Positions 6,688-13,458 of a stretch of 32,576 nt of DNA are shown piece after piece; position 1 is the first letter of the stretch; every line of letters begins with the position of its first letter. Position numbers and translations under genes: made by a program. The stretch is from an uncultured Eubacteriales bacterium (GTDB taxonomy: Bacteria; Bacillota; Clostridia; Peptostreptococcales; Anaerovoracaceae): the NCBI GenBank assembly GCA_900547295.1, contig URGK01000023.1:1-32576 (forward strand), given 5' to 3'. Below the pieces are notes generated by a model that saw only the letters and a list, made by a program, of their open reading frames with translations, ran no database searches and was not told the origin of the DNA.

Positions 6688-8052
6688 ATGTACGGACTTA
6701 TCGGCAGCCCGCTGGGCCACAGCTATTCTCATCATATACACGAAATGTTCGGCCTGTATGAGTTTTCCCTTATGCCTATGAACGAACGGGAATTCAAAAA
6801 ATTCATCAGAAAAAGAGATTTCAGCGGCCTGTGCATTACAATACCCTACAAACAAAAGGTTATGAAATACTGTGACGTTATATCTCCTGCCGCAGAGGAA
6901 ATAGGCGCTGTAAACACGCTGTATTTTAATGGCGACAAGCTATGCGGCACCAATACAGACTATTACGGTTTCAGATATATGGCCTCAAAAGCCGGCATAT
7001 CATTTGCAGGAAAAACTGTACTTGTAATGGGAAGCGGCGGCACCTGCAGAACTGCGGCAACCTATGCAAGACACAGCGGTGCAGGCAGAATAGTGATAGC
7101 ATCAAGAAGCATCAAAAATGCAGTGACGGCGACAAAGGAGCTTACTTCTAAGCTTAACCCCTGCGAAATAGAAAACTTCACAGGCTTTCAGGCTGTAACC
7201 TATGACAGCATACCATTTGAGGAAATAGATATAATCGTAAACACCACACCGGTCGGAATGTATCCCGATAACGACAGCAGCCTTATTGATCTTGATAAAT
7301 TCCCAAAGCTTTCAGGAGTTCTCGATGTAATATATAACCCTGCGCAGACAAAGCTTGTAACAGCTGCAATTAAAAAAGCGTTTCCGGCATCGGGCGGTTT
7401 TCCTATGCTTATAGCTCAGGCTGCACTTGGCGCGGGATTTATGCTGGGCGGAAGCGATGCACAGCAGGCACAGCAGATTTTCACAGGCAGACTTGCGGCG
7501 GAGGGCGAAAACTTCAATGACCTTGTAGACCGTTTTTACAGCAAGGCTCTGACTGACACTGTAAACATAGTTCTCGTAGGAATGCCGGGCTGCGGCAAAT
7601 CAGTTATGGGCGAGGAGCTTGGAAAGCTGACAGGCAAAACAGTTATAGATGTAAATAATGTTATAGAGGGTATGGATGAAATGTCCGTATCCGATATTCT
7701 TGAAACTAAAGGTGAAGAATATTTTGTTTCCCGTGAAACAGAGATAATAGAAAATGCGGGAAAACAAAAGGGAAAGATTATAGTTGCAGACAGCACCGTC
7801 GTATTAAATCCAAACAACTTCAATCTGCTGAAGCAAAATGGCATAATAGTTTATCTGCGAAAACCGACTATAGATCTTGAAAAGAACGGACAGTTGCTTT
7901 CCGAAAAATACAATCTCGAAGCCCTGAGAGCAATGGCAAGACAGAGAAAGCCTTATTACAGACAGTGGTCAGACATCAAATGCGCTTTCAATATAGACCC
8001 TCAAAGACTGTTAAATGAAATAACCGAATATATTAAAGAGAAGCCGTTATAG
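6688..8052 (+). CDS. aroE: Shikimate dehydrogenase fused to a degenerate shikimate-kinase-like domain
   Basis: Residues 1-275 are an AroE domain, which reduces 3-dehydroshikimate to shikimate with NADPH. It has GSPLGHSYS (substrate serines), TIPYKQK (catalytic Lys55), GAVNT, NTD (Asp91), the MGSGGTCR dinucleotide loop, NTTPVGMYP and DVIYNP. Residues 290-454 resemble shikimate kinase: a P-loop GMPGCGKS (298-305), IDVNNVIE, GEEYF, a region equivalent to the GGG motif, and ARQRKPYYRQWSD. Several substrate residues appear changed compared with E. coli AroK: the second Asp of DxD (Asp34) is Asn323, Arg58 is Val347, the GGG motif is DST, and Arg117 is Gly401, while the Arg136 equivalent is kept. 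The AroE half should be active; kinase activity is doubtful. GGGAGG precedes the ATG. The gene pairs with aroF. Confidence 0.9.
   Translation: MYGLIGSPLGHSYSHHIHEMFGLYEFSLMPMNEREFKKFIRKRDFSGLCITIPYKQKVMKYCDVISPAAEEIGAVNTLYFNGDKLCGTNTDYYGFRYMASKAGISFAGKTVLVMGSGGTCRTAATYARHSGAGRIVIASRSIKNAVTATKELTSKLNPCEIENFTGFQAVTYDSIPFEEIDIIVNTTPVGMYPDNDSSLIDLDKFPKLSGVLDVIYNPAQTKLVTAAIKKAFPASGGFPMLIAQAALGAGFMLGGSDAQQAQQIFTGRLAAEGENFNDLVDRFYSKALTDTVNIVLVGMPGCGKSVMGEELGKLTGKTVIDVNNVIEGMDEMSVSDILETKGEEYFVSRETEIIENAGKQKGKIIVADSTVVLNPNNFNLLKQNGIIVYLRKPTIDLEKNGQLLSEKYNLEALRAMARQRKPYYRQWSDIKCAFNIDPQRLLNEITEYIKEKPL
7725..7740. promoter_or_regulatory. parS-like site inside the aroE fusion gene
   Basis: TGTTTCCCGTGAAACA matches the ParB/Spo0J site TGTTTCACGTGAAACA at 15 of 16 positions; the mismatch is in the central core. 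It encodes Val347-Thr351 of the kinase-like domain. Binding is unproven. Confidence 0.45.
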
Positions 8053-8064
8053 CTTCTCTTTTTA
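8037..8064. terminator. Bidirectional terminator between convergent aroE and parB
   Basis: AGAGAAGC (8037-8044) and GCTTCTCT (8052-8059) flank a 7-base loop, followed by TTTTT on the plus strand. The stem contains the aroE stop codon region. On the minus strand the hairpin is followed by TTAATATATT, so it may also stop parB transcription. Confidence 0.75.
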
Positions 8065-8080
8065 CATTAATTTACATATG

Positions 8081-8983
8081 TTAACCTAAGGATTTAAGCA
8101 ACTCTATAAGTCTTTCAAGCTCATCTCTTGAATAGTACTCTATCTCGATTTTGCCTTTCCTGCCTGTACTGCTGAGAGTAACCTTTGTTCCCAGGGTATC
8201 CTTAAGCTCTGCTTCAAGGCGCATTACATCTGCATTCTTTTCAGGCTTAACCTTTGACTTCTTTTTAGCAGGCTCTCCTGCCAGCTTCTCTATGTTGCGT
8301 ACAGAAAGGCCTTCCTTTACTGCCTTTAATGCCAGTTTCTTCTGCTTCTCTATATCCTTGATACCGGCCAGCGCTCTTGCATGTCCTGCAGTAAGCTTGC
8401 CCTCTCTTGTCATCTCACGAACATCATCTGAAAGCTTGAGAAGTCTTAGAGAGTTTGTAATATACGGTCTGCTCTTGCCTACTCCCTTTGAAACCTGCTC
8501 CTGAGTAAGTCCGTAGACCTCTATCATTCTGCTTAGTCCCTCAGCTTCTTCGATAGGGTTAAGGTCCTCTCTCTGCATATTCTCAATTATAGCGACAAGC
8601 ATATTCTGCTCATCTGTAAGCTCCCTGATAACGCAAGGAATTTTTTTAATTCCTGCTTTTCTTGCAGCGCGCCATCTGCGCTCACCTGCAACAATTTCAT
8701 AACCGCCGTCTGTACTGCGCAGAACCACAGGCTGTATTATACCGTGCTCTCTGATTGATGATGCAAGCTCTTCAAGCTTATCCTCATCAAAGGTTTTGCG
8801 GGGCTGATGTACATTAGGCTTAATATCATTAATATCCACATACAGCACGCCGCTTTCGGCTTCTGTTTTATCTGTTTTTTTATCCTTCTTTACAGTTTCT
8901 TTTTCTTCAGGGATTTCAACAGATATTTCTTCAAACAGAGCCTCAAGTCCTCTGCCCAGACCCTTTTTCTTTGATGCTGCCAT
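8081..8983 (-). CDS. parB: Chromosome-partitioning protein ParB (Spo0J)
   Basis: ParB binds parS sites, spreads as a CTP-dependent clamp and with ParA separates newly replicated origins. The 300-residue protein has a short basic N-terminus (KKKGLGRGLEALF), an acidic/lysine-rich linker, the CTP-binding domain with GERRWRA (residues 100-106) and the helix-turn-helix YGLTQEQVSKGVGKSRPYITNS. Arg172 and Gly200 (in TAGHARAL) are the residue types linked to parS specificity in this family. The ATG ending at 8983 is chosen because the GAGGAGGAAGAA codons at the end of parA act as its ribosome binding site. Only one base separates it from the parA stop, so translation is probably coupled. Confidence 0.96.
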   Translation of the reverse strand: MAASKKKGLGRGLEALFEEISVEIPEEKETVKKDKKTDKTEAESGVLYVDINDIKPNVHQPRKTFDEDKLEELASSIREHGIIQPVVLRSTDGGYEIVAGERRWRAARKAGIKKIPCVIRELTDEQNMLVAIIENMQREDLNPIEEAEGLSRMIEVYGLTQEQVSKGVGKSRPYITNSLRLLKLSDDVREMTREGKLTAGHARALAGIKDIEKQKKLALKAVKEGLSVRNIEKLAGEPAKKKSKVKPEKNADVMRLEAELKDTLGTKVTLSSTGRKGKIEIEYYSRDELERLIELLKSLG

Positions 8984-8984
8984 A

Positions 8985-9758
8985 TTATTCTTCCTCCTCA
9001 AGAGCTAAAAATTCCTCTGCGAATTCAGTATATGCCGCCGCGCCTGTGGATCTGGGATCATATTCGGTTATAGGCATTCCGTAGCTTGGAGCTTCGGCGA
9101 GTCTGATATTTCTTGGAATTACTGTCGCATATACCTTGTCCTTAAAGTATTTTTTAACTTCCTGAACAACCTGTATTGAAAGGTTTGTTCTGCCGTCAAA
9201 CATACTGAGTATTACACCCTGTATTTTAAGATCAGGGTTCATATTCTTTTTAACAAGCTCTATAGTGCTCATAAGCTGGCTTACACCCTCAAGCGCATAG
9301 AACTCGCACTGAATTGGTATCAGCACGCTGTCTACTGCTGTAAGTGAGTTGATTGTAAGCAGTCCCAGTGAAGGAGGACAGTCTATAAATATATAGTCAT
9401 AGTTGTCTTTGATTTTGTCTATTGCTTTTTTAAGACGCTTTTCTCTGCCCTTCTGTGCTACAAGCTCTACCTCTGCGCCTGCCAGCTCAACGCTTGCAGG
9501 TATTATATCCATACCCTTTACTCTGGTATTGATTATAAAGTCTCTTGGGTCAACATCGCTTTCTATCAGAATGTCATAAGTGCTTCCCTGAAGTGTTTTC
9601 TTTGAAATTCCGATACCGCTGGTCGTGTTTCCCTGAGGATCTATGTCAAGAATAAGTACTTTTTTCCCTTTAAGTGCCAGACATGCGGCAAGATTGATAT
9701 TCGTAGTTGTCTTACCTACACCGCCCTTCTGATTAAATATTGCTATCGCTTTACCCAA
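8985..9758 (-). CDS. parA: Chromosome-partitioning ATPase ParA (Soj)
   Basis: ParA is a deviant Walker ATPase that binds nucleoid DNA as an ATP dimer and is stimulated by ParB; in Bacillus, Soj also regulates DnaA. The 257-residue protein begins GKAIAIFNQKGGVGKTTT (deviant Walker A with the signature lysine), then DIDPQGNTTSG (Walker A') and FIDCPPSLGLLT (Walker B). The start codon is TTG, with GGAGG 7 bases upstream, and no better ATG lies near the conserved N-terminus. The gene sits between noc, with two parS sites in the gap, and parB, as in Bacillus. Confidence 0.97.
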   Translation of the reverse strand: MGKAIAIFNQKGGVGKTTTNINLAACLALKGKKVLILDIDPQGNTTSGIGISKKTLQGSTYDILIESDVDPRDFIINTRVKGMDIIPASVELAGAEVELVAQKGREKRLKKAIDKIKDNYDYIFIDCPPSLGLLTINSLTAVDSVLIPIQCEFYALEGVSQLMSTIELVKKNMNPDLKIQGVILSMFDGRTNLSIQVVQEVKKYFKDKVYATVIPRNIRLAEAPSYGMPITEYDPRSTGAAAYTEFAEEFLALEEEE

Positions 9759-9789
9759 AATTGAGCCTCCTTTTTTTCGTTGTTAATTC

Positions 9790-9818
9790 ATTATACACTA
9801 ATACATATTTTTTTACTA
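9790..9818 (-). promoter_or_regulatory. Probable parA-parB promoter
   Basis: Minus strand: perfect TATAAT at 9790-9795; the hexamer 17 bases upstream (9813-9818) is a poor TAGTAA. The parS sites lie 70-120 bases upstream, so ParB spreading could affect it. Confidence 0.4.
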
Positions 9819-9841
9819 CTCATTTTATATATTTATTTAAT

Positions 9842-9875
9842 TTAAAAAGAGAAAAGATTTCAACAGAATCTTTTC
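9842..9875 (-). terminator. Probable terminator after noc
   Basis: GAAAAGATT (9851-9859) and AATCTTTTC (9867-9875) form a 9-bp perfect stem with a 7-base loop, followed on the minus strand by TCTTTTTAAATT. The stem is AT-rich, hence moderate confidence. Confidence 0.5.
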
Positions 9876-9888
9876 CCTCTGTAACATT

Positions 9889-9904
9889 TGTTTCACGTGA
9901 AACA
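9889..9904. promoter_or_regulatory. parS: parS site 1
   Basis: TGTTTCACGTGAAACA is a perfect 16-bp palindrome and an exact match to the Firmicute parS consensus. It lies between noc and parA. Confidence 0.95.
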
Positions 9905-9922
9905 TTTTATTTATTACACGAA

Positions 9923-9938
9923 AGTTTCACGTGAAACA
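9923..9938. promoter_or_regulatory. parS: parS site 2
   Basis: AGTTTCACGTGAAACA matches the parS consensus except at its first base. Its start is 34 bases from the start of site 1, just over three helical turns, so both may face the same side of DNA. It lies 12 bases from the noc stop codon. Confidence 0.9.
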
Positions 9939-9949
9939 TTCTTACTGTA

Positions 9950-10759
9950 TCAGCTGCCCACTCTCTGCAGAGCATGCTTTTCTTTCTTTGGAATAAGTAT
10001 TTTTACTTCGACAAAATCGTCTTTCTCCTCCTGCATCAGCTGCGCGTCCTTTTCTATTTCTGAAATCTGGGTAAACAGCTTCCTTATTGAATTTACATAT
10101 ATTTTATAGTTCATACAGCTCTTTCTGTTTCTTTTATTCCTGCCGGCTTCTCTTTTTTTAAGCGCCTCATCCACAAGCCTTTCACTCTGCCTTACATTCA
10201 GATTATATGTAATTATTCTTTTGAGTACCTGTCTCTGAAGCTCTGCATCCTGTATTTTAAGCAGAGCCCTCGCATGTCTTTCTGTCAGCTTGTTTTCAAG
10301 CAGTGCCTTCTGTATGTCGGCAGGCAGACTCAGTATCCTTATTTTATTCGATATGGTTGACTGGGTTTTACCCACTCTCTGCGCAATCTCTCCCTGTGAC
10401 AGATTGTACTCATCTATGAGGTTGCGGTATGCGTAAGCTTCTTCTATATAGCTCAGGTTTTCTCTCTGTATGTTTTCAACAAGAGCAATAAATGCGGCGT
10501 CCTTTTCGTCTGCATTTTTAATTACTGCAGGTATTTTTTCAAGACCTGCAAGGCTTGCCGCTCTAAATCTTCTTTCTCCTGCTATTATTCCGTATGTACC
10601 GTCTCTGTTCTTTTTTAATATTATAGGCTGCAGCACACCGTATTCCTGTATTGAATTTTTAAGCTCCAGAAGATCCTCTTCCTCAAAGATTTTTCTGGGC
10701 TGACCCGGATTTGCTTTTATTAAACTTATGGAAACATCGCTTACTTTTCTTGTAATCAT
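9950..10759 (-). CDS. noc: ParB-family protein in the nucleoid occlusion (Noc) position
   Basis: The 269-residue ParB/Noc paralogue lies between rsmG and parA, the place of noc in Bacillus, where Noc blocks cell division over the chromosome. It has the GERRFRA CTP-binding motif (residues 61-67), a helix-turn-helix YNLSQGEIAQRVGKTQSTISNK and a ERHARALL segment. Gln133, Lys139 and Arg161 match the residues that give Noc its own binding site rather than parS, while the neighbouring ParB has Arg, Ser and Gly there. It starts directly with the CTP domain (MITRKVSDVSISLI) and lacks the amphipathic membrane-targeting helix found at the N-terminus of Bacillus Noc. The basic segment after residue 200 is probably the dimerisation region. 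GGGGG lies 5 bases before the ATG. Confidence 0.85.
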   Translation of the reverse strand: MITRKVSDVSISLIKANPGQPRKIFEEEDLLELKNSIQEYGVLQPIILKKNRDGTYGIIAGERRFRAASLAGLEKIPAVIKNADEKDAAFIALVENIQRENLSYIEEAYAYRNLIDEYNLSQGEIAQRVGKTQSTISNKIRILSLPADIQKALLENKLTERHARALLKIQDAELQRQVLKRIITYNLNVRQSERLVDEALKKREAGRNKRNRKSCMNYKIYVNSIRKLFTQISEIEKDAQLMQEEKDDFVEVKILIPKKEKHALQRVGS

Positions 10760-10780
10760 ATTATCCCCCTGACTTTTCTT

Positions 10781-10812
10781 CAGTATATCTTTTATTAGAT
10801 ATTATCATACTG
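10781..10812. repeat. Inverted repeat upstream of noc
   Basis: CAGTAT (10781-10786) and ATACTG (10807-10812) enclose a second pair, ATATCT (10784-10789) and AGATAT (10797-10802). It lies 22-53 bases before the noc start and could be an operator or a leader hairpin; no further evidence. Confidence 0.3.
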
Positions 10813-10839
10813 TAAGGGAAATAAAATATTTTTCGTACA

Positions 10840-10874
10840 ACAAAAGAACCCTATTTTCGCTATTTAATAGGGTT
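10840..10874 (-). terminator. Terminator overlapping the rsmG 3' end
   Basis: AACCCTATT (10866-10874 read on minus) pairs with AATAGGGTT (10847-10855 on minus), followed by CTTTTG. The stop codon of rsmG lies within the loop and stem. Confidence 0.7.
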
Positions 10875-11570
10875 TTTCGATGGCGTTCCCGCTTTTCTCG
10901 GATATTGCGCCGGCGTGTTTTTTATTTTTTCAATAAATATTATATTATGATTAAATTCAGTATCAGCGCTGCCTATGCTTTCAATCCTTGAGGTTTTGCC
11001 TCCCACAGTCCTGATTGCTTTCTTGGCGCCTGCCAGTTCCTCCTCATAGTTAGGTCCCTTGTAGGAAAGGAAGTATCCTCCCTCTCTGACAAGAGGCAGG
11101 CAAAGCTCTGAAAGTACTGACAGATCTGCAACCGCTCTTGATATACATATATCAAACTGCTCTCTGTATTCCTTGTTTTTCCCTGCATCTTCTGCCCTGG
11201 AATGAAGCACTCTGACATTGTTTATACCTGCGCTGTGACATATTTCACTTACTATTTTGAGTCTTTTGTTGAGAGAGTCAAGGAGTACAAATTCCTTTTC
11301 CGGAAACAGTATTGCAAGGGGAACTCCCGGAAATCCCGCGCCGGTTCCCACATCTATTATCATCTCTCCCGCCTGAAATTCATCGTTAAGCGCGCCCAGA
11401 ATTGAGTCCACATAGTGCTTTTTAATGAATTCATCTCTGTCTGTAATAGACGTGAGATTTATATGCTCGTTATATTCAAGTATCTGCTCCATATATTCAG
11501 CATACTGACTTATCTGTTTGTCTGTAAGCTCAATATTATATTCTTTCAGAATTTTAATTAGAAGCTCCAT
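10860..11570 (-). CDS. rsmG: 16S rRNA (guanine-527-N7)-methyltransferase
   Basis: RsmG (GidB) methylates N7 of G527 in 16S rRNA using S-adenosylmethionine. The 236-residue protein has the SAM-binding motif IDVGTGAGFPGVPLAILFP (around residues 74-92) and downstream ISRAVADLSVLSELCLPL and YKGPNYEEEL, all typical. The ATG ending at 11570 (MELLIKILKEYN) is preferred to one eight codons upstream because AAGGAGA precedes it at the right distance. This start overlaps the end of mnmG by 17 bases, indicating translational coupling. It is the last gene of the mnmE-mnmG-rsmG unit. Confidence 0.96.
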   Translation of the reverse strand: MELLIKILKEYNIELTDKQISQYAEYMEQILEYNEHINLTSITDRDEFIKKHYVDSILGALNDEFQAGEMIIDVGTGAGFPGVPLAILFPEKEFVLLDSLNKRLKIVSEICHSAGINNVRVLHSRAEDAGKNKEYREQFDICISRAVADLSVLSELCLPLVREGGYFLSYKGPNYEEELAGAKKAIRTVGGKTSRIESIGSADTEFNHNIIFIEKIKNTPAQYPRKAGTPSKNPIK

Positions 11571-13446
11571 TGTTTCTCCTTCTGTGTTTTTCAAGATATA
11601 TTAAAAGTACATTTATATCAGCCGGTGATACGCCTGAAATTCTCGATGCCTGTCCTATTGAAAGAGGTCTGAATTTCTCCAACTTTTCCTTTGCTTCAAT
11701 TCTAAGCCCCTCTATCTGTGAGTAATCAATATTCTCGCTTAATTTCTTATCCTCAAGTCTTTTGAATTTTTCAATCTGCTGAAGCTGCTTCCTGATATAG
11801 CCCTCATATTTAATCTGCACTTCCAGATGATCCACTATATGCTGCGCAAGCTCAGGTCTTGAATTGTCCACTGCTGCAAGTCCCGCATAGGAAACCTGCG
11901 GTCTTTTGAGAAGCTCCATCAGACTGATGCTTCCCTCTACTTTGGTAGTACCCCACTGCTCCAGAAGCGGATTTATCTCTGCAGGAGTAACTTTGGTGTT
12001 TTTTAATCTTTCTCTTTCTTCTTCAACTGATTGCTTTTTACTTATAACTTTATCAAATCGTTCCTGTGTTGCCAATCCTATCCTGTAAGAGCGCTCTGTC
12101 AGTCTTAAATCTGCATTGTCCTGCCTCAGAAGCAGCCTATATTCCGCTCTGCTGGTCATAATTCTGTAAGGCTCCATAGTACCTTTAGTCACTAAATCGT
12201 CGATTAGAACGCCAATATAAGCCTCGGATCTGTCAAGTATAAACGGTTCTTTACCATTTATTAACAGTGATGCATTAATTCCTGCCATCAGTCCCTGAGC
12301 CGCAGCCTCCTCATATCCGGAGCTGCCGTTGAACTGTCCGGCGCAAAAAAGATTTTTTATATGCCTGTTTTCAAGATTTAATTTTATATCCAAAGGATCT
12401 ATGCAGTCATATTCTATAGCATATGCCGGTCTTGCTATTTCTAAATTTTCAAGTCCCGGAATTGTTCTGTAAAAATCATACTGCACATCTTCGGGAAGTG
12501 ACGATGACATTCCCTGTATATACATTTCCTCTGTATCAAGTCCCTCCGGCTCTATAAAGAGCTGGTGTCTTTCCTTGTCCTTAAATCTGTTTACCTTATC
12601 CTCTATTGACGGACAGTATCTCGGACCTATGCCCTCTATCTGTCCTCCAAACAGAGCCGACCTTGAAAAGTTTGCTCTGATTATATCATGGGTTTGTTTG
12701 TTGGTATATGTAAGCCAGCATGAAATCTGATCCTTGTCTATATTATCATTCATAAATGAGAAAGGCTGAATTTTTTCATCACCTTTCTGCTCTGCCATCT
12801 TTGAATAGTCAAGGCTTTTTGCAAGAGCTCTTGCAGGAGTACCTGTTTTAAATCTTCTCATTGGAAGCCCCAGGGCTCTTAAATTTTCCGCAAGCTCAAC
12901 TGACGGCGCAAGTCCGTTGGGACCGCTTGAATAAACTGCGGAACCTATAAAGATTTTGCCGGCAAGAAATGTTCCTGTTGCCAGAATTACCGCCTTTGCC
13001 CTGTACAGTATATTTGTTCTTGTTAAAACACCGCATACTCTGCCCTCCTCAACCTCAAGGCTTACAACCTCTGCCTGCTTGAGTTCCAGATTTTCCTGAG
13101 CCTCAAGAGTTTTTTTCATTTCCTGATGGTACTTGTGCTTGTCTGCCTGCGCTCTGAGAGAATATACCGCCTGTCCCTTTGCAGTATTTAGCATCTTGCT
13201 CTGTATAAATGTTTTATCTATGTTTTTGCCCATTTCTCCGCCAAGGGCATCTATTTCTCTGACAAGATGACCCTTGCCTGTGCCGCCTATGGACGGATTG
13301 CACGCCATCATTGCAACTGCCTCAAGATTTATCGACAGTACCAGCGTTCTGTTGCCCATTCTTGCTGCTGCAAGTCCGGCCTCACAGCCTGCGTGGCCTG
13401 CTCCCACAACAATTATATCGTATTCTCCCATAAAGATTTTTTCCAT
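11554..13446 (-). CDS. mnmG: tRNA uridine-5-carboxymethylaminomethyl(34) synthesis protein MnmG
   Basis: MnmG (GidA) is the FAD- and NADH-binding partner of MnmE in making the cmnm5 modification at wobble uridine 34. The 630-residue protein has the usual length. It shows the N-terminal FAD-binding fold IIVVGAGHAGCEAGLAAARMG, the family signature ACNPSIGGTGKGHLVREIDALGG, GLPMRRFKTGTPAR, and the C-terminal tRNA-binding helices ending DINVLLIYLEKH. The ATG at 13446 is preceded by AGGAG with 9-base spacing; the ATG five codons later is less well placed. The mnmE stop is 12 bases upstream. Confidence 0.97.
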   Translation of the reverse strand: MEKIFMGEYDIIVVGAGHAGCEAGLAAARMGNRTLVLSINLEAVAMMACNPSIGGTGKGHLVREIDALGGEMGKNIDKTFIQSKMLNTAKGQAVYSLRAQADKHKYHQEMKKTLEAQENLELKQAEVVSLEVEEGRVCGVLTRTNILYRAKAVILATGTFLAGKIFIGSAVYSSGPNGLAPSVELAENLRALGLPMRRFKTGTPARALAKSLDYSKMAEQKGDEKIQPFSFMNDNIDKDQISCWLTYTNKQTHDIIRANFSRSALFGGQIEGIGPRYCPSIEDKVNRFKDKERHQLFIEPEGLDTEEMYIQGMSSSLPEDVQYDFYRTIPGLENLEIARPAYAIEYDCIDPLDIKLNLENRHIKNLFCAGQFNGSSGYEEAAAQGLMAGINASLLINGKEPFILDRSEAYIGVLIDDLVTKGTMEPYRIMTSRAEYRLLLRQDNADLRLTERSYRIGLATQERFDKVISKKQSVEEERERLKNTKVTPAEINPLLEQWGTTKVEGSISLMELLKRPQVSYAGLAAVDNSRPELAQHIVDHLEVQIKYEGYIRKQLQQIEKFKRLEDKKLSENIDYSQIEGLRIEAKEKLEKFRPLSIGQASRISGVSPADINVLLIYLEKHRRRNNGASN

Positions 13447-13458
13447 TATAGTAAGCTC

